Positions 23,251 to 34,588 of a stretch of DNA of 64,000 nt are shown here, in pieces; within the stretch, counting starts at the first letter, position 1; each line of letters opens with the position of its first letter. The stretch is from contig CM019227.1 in assembly GCA_009741485.1 (NCBI GenBank), positions 13,433,827 to 13,497,826 on the forward strand, in the 5' to 3' direction. Made by a program: the position numbers and the translations under genes. The stretch is from Malurus cyaneus samueli. Lineage: Eukaryota; Chordata; Aves; Passeriformes; Maluridae. A model generated the notes under the pieces. That model saw only the letters and a program-made list of their open reading frames with translations. It made no database searches and was not told the DNA's origin.

Positions 23251-23990
23251 CTGCCACAAACCCTGAGTGCAGGCACACATCCCTTCCAGACTCACCACAA
23301 ACCCCAAAGGAGGCACACATCCCTTCCAGACTCACCACAAACCCCAAAGGAGGCACACATCCCTTCCAGAGTCACCACAAACCACAAATGAGGGCACACA
23401 TCCCTTCCAGACTCACCACAAACCCAAAGTGCACACACACATCCCTTCCAGAGTCACCAGAGATCCTGAGTGCAGGCACACATCCCTTCCAGAGTCACCA
23501 CACACCCCAAATGGAGGCACACATCCCTTCCAGCCTTACCACAAACCCTGAGTGCAGGTACATATTCTTTTCCAGCCTCACCAGAGACCCCAAATGGAGA
23601 CACACACACCCTCCAACCTCACACAAACCCCAAATGGAGACACACACACCCTCCAGCCTCACACAAACCCCAAATGGAGACACACACACCCTCCAGCCTC
23701 ACACAAACCCCAAATGGAGACACACACACCCTCCAGCCTCACACAAACCCCAAATGGNGNCACACACACCCTCCAGCCTCACACAAACCCCAAATGGAGA
23801 CACACACACCCTCCAGCCTCACACAAACCCCAAATGGAGACACACACACCCTCCAGCCTCACACAAACCCCAAATGGNGNCACACACACCCTCCAGCCTC
23901 ACACAAACCCCAAATGGAGACACACACACCCTCCAGCCTCACACAAACCCCAAATGAGGGCACACATCCCCTCCAGCCTCACCGATAACC
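23251..23990 (+). repeat. 40 bp minisatellite, about 18 copies
   Basis: The period is 40 bases. Left-hand copies are of type A (AGGCACACATCCCTTCCAGA start, CCCCAAAGG end) and vary, with one 41-base step. From 23591, nine CAAATGG boxes recur at exact 40-base steps in near-identical type B units (CACACACACCCTCCAGCCTC core). The last unit returns toward type A. Homogeneous centre with diverged edges is the usual mark of internal expansion. Ambiguous bases sit at 23758, 23760, 23878 and 23880, exactly 120 bases apart. Stop-free frames of up to 248 codons cross it and are artefacts. Confidence 0.97.
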
Positions 23991-24097
23991 CCATGCTCCT
24001 GCTCACAGGCGGCACTGACCGAACACTCACAGCATTTTAGACAAATCTTGCTCTTGTCTAGATCAGGAAGGCAAATCCTCTGTGTAAGGATGCAGAG

Positions 24098-24142
24098 AAG
24101 GGCACAGAGAGGGGGCACAGAGAGGGCACAGAGAGGGCACAG
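24098..24142 (+). repeat. Short GGCACAGAGAG tandem repeat
   Basis: Four copies of an 11-13 base GGCACAGAGAG unit lie about 110 bases after the 40 bp minisatellite. Confidence 0.9.
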
Positions 24143-26703
24143 GTTAATCCCAGGAAGGGCTGGATGCTCAGCCCTGTTCCCTGTGCCAGCCTTTCACAGC
24201 CTCACACTGCCCAAAGGGCATCGCTGGTGCCAGAGCTGAGCTCTGCAATGTGGGTCAGTCCCCAATGAGCACTGATGCCTCTTGAAAGACATTTGCTTTA
24301 AAAGTGCTTAAACTCAAAGCCGAATTCAGTATTTCTTGATCCACTGTAATTGAATGTGCTCAGACTCAGAAGTTTTATGAAAGTAATTACCTACTGTCTG
24401 TACTGGAAGTAAATATTGAAGGCAAGAACAATAAACAGGGGCTGAAATGTGCTATGCAAATAATCTGTATAATTACCAGTTAGACCCATGCAGCCTGCTA
24501 ATCACTGTGTGGGTTTGGATGGTATTCACAGCAAAGCAAAGGCAATGACAGGACAAGGCTCTGTGGTTTTGTCCCTCACTGCAAATAACAATTCATGGGG
24601 AAATATATTAATCTGTGCCCTGTGTCTCATCGTGGCAACATGAATGATAAGAATATTTCTTCTTTGGTAAACTGCAGGTGCTTTAATCTTCCCAGGGACT
24701 GCTTTTCTGAGAGTGCAGAGTAAGGCTTGGGTCACTGTGCAATGCAAAAAGCAGAGGGACATTTTTCAGAAGCACTGGGCTTTAAAGCAACTCTAATCCT
24801 GCCAGTGTAACAAAGGGGAGGAAGTTCTGAGCACTTTTTAAAACCCTGATTAATTTACTGTTTGTTTTCCTGCGTTAAAAAAATTATGAAGAATATACCT
24901 GAAGGAAAAAAAAAAAACCAGTGTAGAAAGTGAAGATAGTCTGAGAAATACCTTCAAACAGCATTGCTCAGAAGAAAAGACAAACCCAAATTATCCTTGT
25001 TCGGGTTAAATCCAGGAAGGGATCTGAGGTGAGTGGGGAGATTCCACACTGGGAAAGCCAAAGTTTGTCTGTGCTGAGCCAGGGCAGCTCTGAGCTATGA
25101 GAGGTGTCAACTGCCCAAAGTTTTTGGGGATTCTTTCTTGGTGAGAATATTTAGAAAAAAAAGATTCAAATAATCCTTTTCCTTTTCTTTTGCTTTCTCC
25201 CTCTCCTTGTCCTGTTGGGAAATGTTTGTCAAGCTGCTTGAGATCCTGGCATACATTTCCAGCCTCCTCTTGTTCCAGGAGGTTTGGCTCAGCTCTTGAC
25301 CTCTCAGATGGGCTGTGAATTCAGTTTTTCTCCTGACAACAGTAGACTTAAGTAAAAAAACTTCCTCCCCAGCCAGCGTCCTACATTTCAGGCTGCAGTG
25401 CTGCCTCCATGGCTGACCTGGTGCAGCCAGCAGCACATCTGGGATATTTTGGGCAGCCTAGGGTTCTTGTCTGGGCTCTGGAGCCCCTTCCCCAGGGCAA
25501 AGGGAGCTGGAGCTCTGGGCATCACCATCTGGCACCAGGAGCAGGGAACAGCACTCCTAAAAATATCCAAAAAGAACCAAGGGGCTAATGCTGCTGGCCT
25601 GAGAGCTGGGAGGATGCATTATTCATGGTGCACAGACAAGAGAGGGAGAGAAGATGCCTGGCAAAGACCCCAGAATGGCTTATTTACCCCTGAGTAAAAA
25701 CTTAGGTTTGTTGAGTAGACTCCATAAATTTCGGAGGACTCCTGAAATGTCCAGATGTTCCTGAGCAGATGAATAATGTTCCCTTTCTGAAAGCTCACTG
25801 AATCTTTTATCATTTTATGCACTATTTGCATGGGCAGGTCTCCTGAAGGAGCAGCAGTAAACAGCAGCCTCTGGTAGTGCCCCAGGAAGGGAGGAGAGCC
25901 AGAGCTCCCAGATAACCTGACCATGTCCAAAGGGTGCCCCTAGAGAAGAGCACTGTCAAATAGACAGAAAATAAACATTAAATTAGAGAGTTAAACCTCT
26001 CTTAGGAGTCTGAATGTGGCTGTGCTGTGAGAGGATGGCTGAGCATCACTGCTGTGCCCTCAGACACGCTGCAGCACAGTGAGGGCTGCACTCTGGGGCA
26101 GCCAGGACTCCAAGGAGCTTCTGGAGTTAAGGCACAAATGGAAGGAGCTCCCTCTGTTGAACCAATTCCTCACTTTTTCAGTTTGGAAATAGTTTCTTCT
26201 CCATGGTAATCCTTCAGCAATGCAGCTCCACTAAGACCAATTTAAACTGAAAGAAGATTTCCCAATGAAAGCTCTGCCAGCAGAGTAGGACAGCAGGACC
26301 AGATTTGTATCTTTACCTTGGTTATTATCTGGAGGCTTTACACTCTCATCTGATCAGGCTTTCTCCTGTGAGATTCCCTTGATGCTTGAAACAGAAAATG
26401 TCACTAACCCTGGGACTGCTGCAGGATGGGGCTGTCTCTGGGACAGGGATTTTCTGTGTTTATTGTCTCTCCACAAAGCAGCCATGTACCCTGCCCTGCT
26501 GGGTTGGTGACAGTCACACGTATGTGATGAATTGAGTTGGCTTCCATGACCTTGTAAGAAATATTTAATTATTTTGTGAGTTTCCTTCCAGATTCTTTCT
26601 TCTATTCTTGCCTGAATACTTGGTTTGCTTGAGTTCTCAGTCTCTGCATGTGCTTTCTTTACTGGTTCAACAGGAGCCTGTGATCATTCTAGGTGTATTT
26701 ACA
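24143..26703. other. Unique DNA, no gene seen
   Basis: AT-rich to about 25000, then mixed. An A12 run lies at about 24907. The open frames (109 codons at 25107-25436 minus, 103 codons at 25619-25930 minus) have no recognisable motif. Confidence 0.6.
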
Positions 26704-26810
26704 AATATACATATATAAATATATACATATATATGTTTGTTCGTGCTTTCCTGCAGCTCCTCCCACACACACATATATTAATGCATGTACATACACACAT
26801 ATCTGTGTGC
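26704..26810. repeat. TA/CA-type microsatellite cluster
   Basis: Alternating purine-pyrimidine ATATACATATAT sequence (about 26704-26736) is followed after some 30 bases by CACACACATATA and TACACACATA runs (to about 26810). These arrays are short and imperfect. Confidence 0.85.
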
Positions 26811-29800
26811 TCTCCAAATGGGATTTGCCTCGCTGGAGTCACAGCAGGCATTATGCTGCTGCAGCTTCCATTCCCTGGTCCCATTTACAGCAGCAGGAAA
26901 TGCTGACTGCTCACGACTGATGCTCCTGGGAATGACAGAGCCTCTCTCCCTCAGCCCCCAGCTCTCCCTTTGCTCTCACATTACTATCCTTCACCTCAAC
27001 TTGAGTAGCTACAGGCTGATTGCAGCCTAACCTCTGCTCAAATCATGCCCAGGATGCCATAACGGCATTTGTTACTTTATTTTATTATGCTTTTATTTTA
27101 AAGTATAGCTGCAAGAGAGGGTGATGGCATCAGCACCCATCCTTGGTGACTCAGCTGGGACAGCTCCTTCACATCTCCTGCTGCCCAGCTTCTCCAAACC
27201 CTCCCAGTCCAGGCTCTCTGAGAGCTGGGATTTGTCCATCCCAGCAATGCTTTGCTGCCTTGGACCAAAGGAAATGAACATTCATGGGACACGAAGAGAA
27301 ATTCCTGCACCCAAAGGGCAAAAGAGATTGCCAGGGTGGATTTTTGAGGAGGCACAGGTGGGTGGCTTAGCCACGAGTACATCCTTGAGGGAAAAAGTGC
27401 CCTGGGGCTGGGCACACTGTTTGTACACCCCAGGTAACCCCAGAAACAGTCTGGGATGAGAGGCAGGGCCAGCTCAGCTTCATCTTCCCTGTATTCCTGC
27501 TGACACCTCTCCCCACTCCATGCACAGTGTCCCATTGCCAGGATATCTGTCATTCTCATCAGTTCCTGCAGCTCAGCTGCTCAAAACTTCCTGCCAGTGT
27601 CACTGAGCCTCTCCTGTCTCATAGATAGCTCCTAGCTGCTAATATATACTAACAATTTTCACAGTCGCCTGCTTCCCATCTGTTACAGCCTCACTGCTGC
27701 TTTTTTTCTGACTTCCTCCATGATCTCAGCTTGCCTTTGTTGAAGTTACACACTTTTTCATCCTTGCTGTGAATTTTTGGGTTTTTTGGACATCAAATAA
27801 AATGTCTCTAAACAGTTTTCAGCTCTCAATCACATTTCCTTCGATTTCAGCTCCTTCCTGCAGATGATTCGATTCACAACAGCTTTCAGGCTGGTGACAC
27901 TGCTGGTTCAGACGTGCAGAGACGGCTGGCTGAGATTTGGTTTTTTTTCATGCTACAAAATGGATGTCATGCAGTCATGCTGTCTTGGACCCAAGTGTTT
28001 TTTAACTTTCCATCCATGTGGTCAATCCTTTGGCTGCCACACCCGGAGCAACACCTTTGGAGTTACAAAATGTCATTGGTAATTTCAAACTGCTCTGACA
28101 TTTAAATATTATGATGTGGGTCCTGAGGGCTGTGTCCCCCTTGGCAGCCTGTCTGAGAGCTCCTGGTGCACACAGGTGAGGCAGGAGCTGATGCTCAGGT
28201 TCTGGGCTGATTTGCCTGTCCTCAGCAGGCACCAGGGAATCCCTGATCGTGTCTGTATCTCCTCAGGCCCATGAGCTGTGTGCCTGGTGCTGTCTGACTC
28301 ACATCTGGATCACACAACCTTTTCTGAGTGCTGCTCTTTTGTTTTTGTCCAGCTGACTGCTCCCCAGGTCATCAGAACCACTTTGTGCAATTGAGTCACA
28401 TGAACCTTTTGGGTTTCAGCAGCAGAAAGGTCATTATGGTAATTCATCAATTACCATCTCCAGTTCTTGGTGTTTAATCACCAGACACCTGTGACTCACA
28501 ATAAAAACAATTCTCCTTCCCTTCCTTGGTTTCTTGACCTCAAGTGGGGTCAATTCAAACTTTAAATTCATTCCATGTCTGAGATCTGCCCGTCCTCAGG
28601 GGCAGGAGGTGTTCCAGACTGGCCTGAGGACATTTGCATTCCGAATTCTGGCTCTCAGGGAGCATCTCAGGAGGAGCATCCCCAGGTGGCCCAGTCCTCA
28701 GGGCCATGGAGCTGCTGTTCTTCCACCTGAGAGGAGCTGCTCACCCTGAGGGGTTTTCCCTGCTGGGTATGAAAGCTGAGCAGTGCTGAGCAGCACCAGG
28801 AGAGACAATTTCAGTGCCATGATCAATGGCAGGTTTGCTAAAGCCTCGGATTAGGCAGATACAGATCTAGCAAGAGGCAGCAGAGAAGCATTGAAGGTTT
28901 TGCAGCTGTTCTGTGGAAACCCTGCATCTTTTTTATTAGGATGATAAAATAAATGTGTTAAGTGAGAAGGATGTGTGCTGAAGGCATCACAAAAAGCTCA
29001 GCTACTTTAGCAGCAGTAATGGTTCTGCGTGGAGGGTTTGGGTGCTTAGAGAGAAAGGGTCACTGAGAGATCAGCTCTGTAATGGCACTGAGAGCCTGCA
29101 AAGATAAATGGCAGATAGCTGATTTCCTACAGATTGCTGATTTCCTAAGACAGATTTCATTCTGAGGCAGTGAAAACAAAATTTTCATAGTCAGAGGATT
29201 TTTTACTGAGGTGCAAATTGAAACAGCTAAACGGTGTTTATGCGTGTGTGTGCATATAAATATGTATCAACTTCCCTTCCTCACTTGACATGATTGCAAA
29301 AGAAATTCCCATTCTGACTTTTCACACCCACATGAGTACAGGAAGAAGGAATTTAAAGGTTGCTTAAATTTATGTATCCACTGTGAAATTCCTGAGTACC
29401 GAAAAGTACATTTTGTTGAGGAGACAGGAGTGCTGTGTAATTTACTGTTTGAGGGCTTCCAACTGAAATGTTACTGTACATGGCACAACACTTTCCACTG
29501 AGTGGGAGTTCACCTTGCTTCTCTCTGGCCAAAAGTTTGCAGTGTTCTTCTCTGTGCATCAGCCACCCTCCACAATGGGATCAGGAACATTTTACTGGCG
29601 TTACATAAAAGACAATTAGTGCTCAGCAGCCCCTGAAACAGCACGAAGGAGCTTCTTGCCTTCAACGGACAGGGATGTGATTGTTTGCTATTAATATTAA
29701 TAGTACTGCTGTGGGCAATAGATCTTGGGGGATCTGAGTGGTGTGATATGCGAAATACAGAGCTATGAATCCAATGAATAAAAGAAAGGAGCAGAAACCC

Positions 29801-30034
29801 CACAGCTGTGACAAACCTTTGTCACCAGCAGCAGCCTCCTCTCAGGGAGTGTGGTGGCTCAGGAGATGCCAAATCAAATCCCTGAGTGTTTATTGATCAA
29901 ATCCCTGTGTCAGAGCCTCTCCTTTGGAAATGCTGCCCTTGCTGGAAAATATACCAGCTTAAAAATTTTGGTTTAACTTCAGTCAAAGATTTTGTTTGCC
30001 TTTGCCCTGGGGGAAAGGTTTCTTTCTAGGGCAT
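26811..30034. other. Unique DNA, no gene seen
   Basis: A GC-richer section (27100-27560) carries overlapping frames on both strands of up to 153 codons, with no known domain. From 27600 onward the sequence is unremarkable, with a short TG/AT-rich patch near 29240-29270. I see no RNA gene or transposon before the LTR. Confidence 0.6.
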
Positions 30035-30479
30035 TGTTCCAGCAGGTGAGGCCTGACAGAGTGAACAACTCAACAGAAGATAAAGACCATCAAAAGCCAT
30101 CAAGAACTTATCAATGGGCCATCAATGGAACATCACCATGTGATGTGGTCAGAACACCTGGTCTAGGAAAAGAAAGATAAGAAGGAGTTAATCAGCATCA
30201 GAGATGAAGAAATCCAGATCCAATAGGAACCCAAATACCTTGAACCAATGCACATTAAACCAATAGAGTTCTATGGGTTTTGACTGTATAAAAGTTTGGG
30301 GAAAATCTTGTAAAATTCATGTGTCATAGAATGATTTTCCCTGCACACCCGGGCTGTGTGTGGATGAGATGATTTCTGTGGCACATCCTGGCCAGAACAA
30401 CATCCTGGCCAGAAAATAAAGTAATGCCTTGGCTTTCTAACATTAAAAGTGTTGTTAGACCATTTTTGTTTCTCCTGCA
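30035..30479 (+). mobile_element. Endogenous retrovirus LTR (solo or 5' LTR remnant)
   Basis: The elements lie in the order expected of an LTR: two CCAAT boxes (30245 and 30260), TATAAAAG at 30287-30294, AATAAA at 30415-30420, then a T-rich stretch ending TCTCCTGCA at 30479. An internal direct repeat CATCCTGGCCAGAA lies just before the polyadenylation signal. The bases after the CA (TTTCGGTGACCCC, 30481-30493) resemble the TGGTGACCCC start of a tRNA-Trp primer-binding site as used by alpharetrovirus-like elements. No gag, pol or env frame follows within the window. The left boundary is uncertain and I could not find a target-site duplication. Confidence 0.75.
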
Positions 30480-33400
30480 GTTTCGGTGACCCCCTGAGCT
30501 GCAGGGGATGTCCCTGTCCCATGGGTGCTGAGCTCCCCAGATCCTCTCCTGCTTCCCTCAGCCTGTGCTGCTCTCGGACACAGCACAGAGCAGTGGAGCC
30601 TCAGGAGCTGAAGCAGCTCTTCTACAGAGCAGCCTTTCACAGAAACAGGCTCCAAAAACTCAATTAGCCCTGTCCTGGTTTCTCTGGGCTCCTGGGGCAG
30701 CCCTGGCTGCAGGAATGCTGGGGATAATGGAGGAGATATTGCAAAGGCTCAGGATGAAGCTGAATTCGCGGCCAGGGATACTCACAAAGGATTTCCACAT
30801 CGTGCAGATTACACATATCAAACTGAATTTGGTTTCCTTGCTGCTTGGCACAACTGGCTTATCATCGCGGATGTGTAACTGTAAATAAATAAATACATTT
30901 TCCTTATGCTTTGTGGATAAATGTCAGAAATTTGACTTCTCTGTCTTGGAGAGCAAGGCCCACGGATGATTATACCGCAAAAAAACATATGTCAAAGAAA
31001 ATGTTTCATAGCTCCAGCCCTGACTGAATTAACAGGCATCTCAAAAGGCTGCAGTCACTGTTTGAATTTCTTTCATGCTACCAGTTTTTAAAAGAAAATT
31101 TTATGACAGCAAAACAACAGACTTCATTTGCCACAAGTCTGGAAAACAGAATGAAAGGATTGAGAAGAAAGAGAAAATACCAAGGATGACACAGCAGCAG
31201 CTCTGGCTCTCCTGAATTCACTGGTGCCAGTTATGTCAGGCCAGCTCTTCCCCCTTTAAATTAAAGACTACGTTTTGTCTTAGAATAACTAAATTTTCCA
31301 GAATACATGCACTGGGAAAGCCAGGCTGAATTTTTTTGGAAAGGATAAGGGTCAGGGTAATATTTAGACAGCCTAGAACCCACCCAGTGTCCATGCCCAG
31401 GGCTGCTGACTGACCAGCTCCGAGGCTGTAGGGCACAGACAGTGCTCAACTCTGGGACTGAATGGAATTTATTCCAGCCCTGAGCCCAAATATTGTCATT
31501 AGTGGGACTGCCAATATTTGGGTAAATGGATATCTTTTCCCTGAGGTATCCCTGTCCAAACATTTGTGTGCAAACAGCATCAGCCAGAGCTTCCCATCTT
31601 TTCTGTCTCTGTGGAAATTGTGTGCCCAGAGCAGCCCTGGAGCCTGGCTGTGGCTCAGCCCCATCCACACTGCTCCCTCTCCACCCTGATCCTGAGCAAA
31701 GACTGACCTTCATGGGCAGGAGGGAGTGCTTTCATTTAGAAAATGTGCAGTGCTGTAATAAACTTCATCTTTATTAGCTGCTGCACACAGAGCAAAGTTT
31801 GCAGTAATTGCACCTTGACTCGATAGATTAAAAGGGAATAAAATCACTTTACATTTGCCCTTGATATAGAGCATAAAGAAAGAATCTGCATATAAAGAAT
31901 TTAGTAGTGCTTATGAAACCTAAAAGCTGAGTTCAGAGAAAGTTGTGCCAAGATCAGGAACATCCAAATGCGTCCCCAGATATTCTCAGATCTGCAGCTG
32001 ACACCAAAAAGGACTTTAATGTAAAAACTCAACAGCCATCATGAGCGTGGTTCAAAATCACCATTTTTGTTGAAACAACTCAAATTGGTGAGTGTGGCAA
32101 GCCCCACTGTGTGCTCTGCTGGGACAGAGGCTGGGAGAGAGGAATGTAAGAGCCCTGTCCCAGCCCCATCACCATCCTGCACCTCTACCATCAGTGGCAG
32201 GGCAGTCAGAATGGTTTGGTCACAGATGGGCAGATTTTGTTCAAAGAATTGCTCCTGATTTCTGTGAGTAATGTGTTTTCTCCGGACTTCATCCTGCAGC
32301 AACTGCCCCATAAATCACGCCCAAGAGAAAACGTTCAGAAAAGCAACCAAAAGCTCTACAGCTTCAGCTTTTGCTAACCATTGTCAAGGATCTATACACA
32401 TGCACTACACATACAAATGCTGTATCTTCAACTTGTTTGATCATCCAGTTTTGGTAAATGTTTCAAGCAAAGGTAAAATAGCCACCTTTTTTGTCTGTTT
32501 GCCTCAAGTCACATTCTGTTGTATCTGCTCATGTGTCTGTCATTAAATAGGAGAGATGGTATTTGCATCATTTTTCTTGGTTTTTATCTCAATTCCTCTC
32601 CTCTTTATTATGATCACTGTTATTATTAATACTGGTATTATATTTTTATTTGGTTTCAATTATTAAACAGTTCTTATATCAACCCATGAGTTTTACTGTT
32701 TTTTTCCAGTTCTGCTCCCCATCCCACCTGTGGGGAGGGAGCACACGAATGGTGCTGAGCTCCCAGTTGGGTTAAACCATGACAAGAGGATTTTGAAATA
32801 ACCTGTGATGCTCACACCTTGCTCTGCTCTGCTTTTCTTTGTAGTTACACAACTCTGCTCTAACCTTTCCTTTTGGAAATATTCACAGGGGTTAAATTCC
32901 ACTAGCAACCCATCTTCAAACATATTAGCTCTCTTTTTAAATCCTGGCTCTTCAGAAAGCTTTTCCTAAGCCTTTGTGTTAGAATCAAGGGTCTGAATGT
33001 GGCAAAATGGCTTGATAAATGTTAACATTTGGCTTTTTTTAAATATGAGGCCCAGTCCTTAATTGTCAATGATTCTCACTAGCCTTTCAAGGACACAAAA
33101 GTCCATTTTTGTGTTGAAAATGTAACTCCTGGATCCACCCTTATCAGAAAGCTGTATTTGCTTCACATTTTTAATGAACATATCAGAGATCTAATTGCTT
33201 CAAGCAAAGGAAAGCAACCAATTCTGTAATGTCAAAACTTTGCTTTTTTACAGAGAAGTAATGGATTATATCAGAAAAAGGCCCATTTTTCCTGCTCCAA
33301 AAACTCCTAAACCAACAAGTGAAAAAAACCCACCCACTAACAAAAAATCGGAACCAAATCCTCTCAGTTCACTTCGTTCTGTGGTTCAAATGATCAGAAA

Positions 33401-34550
33401 CAACAACATCACACATCTTCTGGTCTATACCTCCCTGGCTGCTCTAATTAATAGTGGCCCGAGGCAGTATTTATTTCTTAGCTCCCGAGATAATAGGTTA
33501 TTGATTGATCTGGGAGCTAATGGCCAAGGTTATGTCTCACACAAGAAGTGATTGTGTGGATTGAAGTCCATCATTGATCCTGTTCCCGCACACTCAGGGG
33601 GATCATGCATTTAACTGTCACATAAATAAGAACAAAAGACCCTTAATGACATTTATTGACTTCCAGAGCTGTGATTCCTCTCTTGGACCCACCACCAGCT
33701 GCTGTGGTAGCCCACAGCTTGCCACTGGCTTGGGTCTGGTGTTTTCATTTCAGCTGATCTGGATTTCACAGCCTGTTCATCCTGTGGCCATCCCAGCACA
33801 GCACAGAAATTCAGGGGCCACGAGAGGAAGGAAACAGCCAAAGAAGTGCTTTGAAGGACTGGAAAAGGTTTGGAAGAGATTGAAATGAGAAATGAAAGGA
33901 GGCAGAAATGCAGCATGGAATTGAATGTGAATATTGAACAGAAAGCAGGTGATTGGAACTGCAGGACTGGGCACAGCTTAGAGCATCCACTCTAATGAAA
34001 GCTTCAGCAGCATGAAATCTGCTCTCAGTGCAGAATATTCGGTGGAAAATGTTTGTTTTGGTTACATCACTCTGGCTGTTCCAAATCTAAATGTCCAGAG
34101 CTGAAAACCTTATTGAAACATGTAATTCTGAAATGTGTTTCACCAACATGGAGGGTTCAAGGATTTGATACAGTTCTGCAAGATGGTTTGAGTTCCTCTG
34201 AATTGGGACATTCAGAATCGGAAATGGTCAGGCAAAACAAGAAAATTACCGAAACCAAAACCATTTGGGGGAAAAACACCAAAAAACCAAAAACCAAAAT
34301 ACAAGGAAGTTGAATAATTTGAAATATCTGCTTTGTTTATATGCAACCCAGCATTAAAAGGACTATTTTATCTCAAAATAGTTTGAACTGTTCTAATGCC
34401 TGCCAGAAACAGTTCCTGTACTGTTCATTCCTCTACCCATTCATACCTGTATATTTAATTACATTAATTTAGTCTCTATGAGGTGTCCTCTGGAGACTGA
34501 CACTGAAAAACAAATGCAGAAAAGGGCCTGACTCTGTTTTGCAGCCTTGT
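30480..34550. other. Unique DNA; possible short retroviral leader at left edge
   Basis: The first 15 or so bases look like a primer-binding site, and 30495-30660 is GC-richer and could be retroviral leader, but no viral gene is visible. The rest is mostly AT-rich. A/C-rich CCAAAA-type tracts occur at about 33290-33365 and 34255-34310. Frames of up to 150 codons (31261-31713, minus) carry no recognised domain. Confidence 0.5.
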
Positions 34551-34588
34551 GTCAGTGTTTCTGAGAATTGTCAGTGTTTCTGAGAATT
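34551..34588 (+). repeat. Perfect 19 bp tandem duplication
   Basis: GTCAGTGTTTCTGAGAATT occurs at 34551-34569 and immediately again at 34570-34588 without mismatch. Confidence 0.95.

Noticed and set aside
23211..24040. 248-, 172- and 162-codon Thr/His/Pro-rich frames
   Set aside because: The 40 bp unit lacks stops in all plus frames and cycles through all three frames every 120 bases. The frames are repeat artefacts with ambiguous residues.
33195..33551. 118-codon frame that at first looked retroelement-like (Lys/Pro-rich, then hydrophobic)
   Set aside because: The Lys/Pro part is a translated A/C-rich tract, and no reverse-transcriptase, integrase or gag motif is present.
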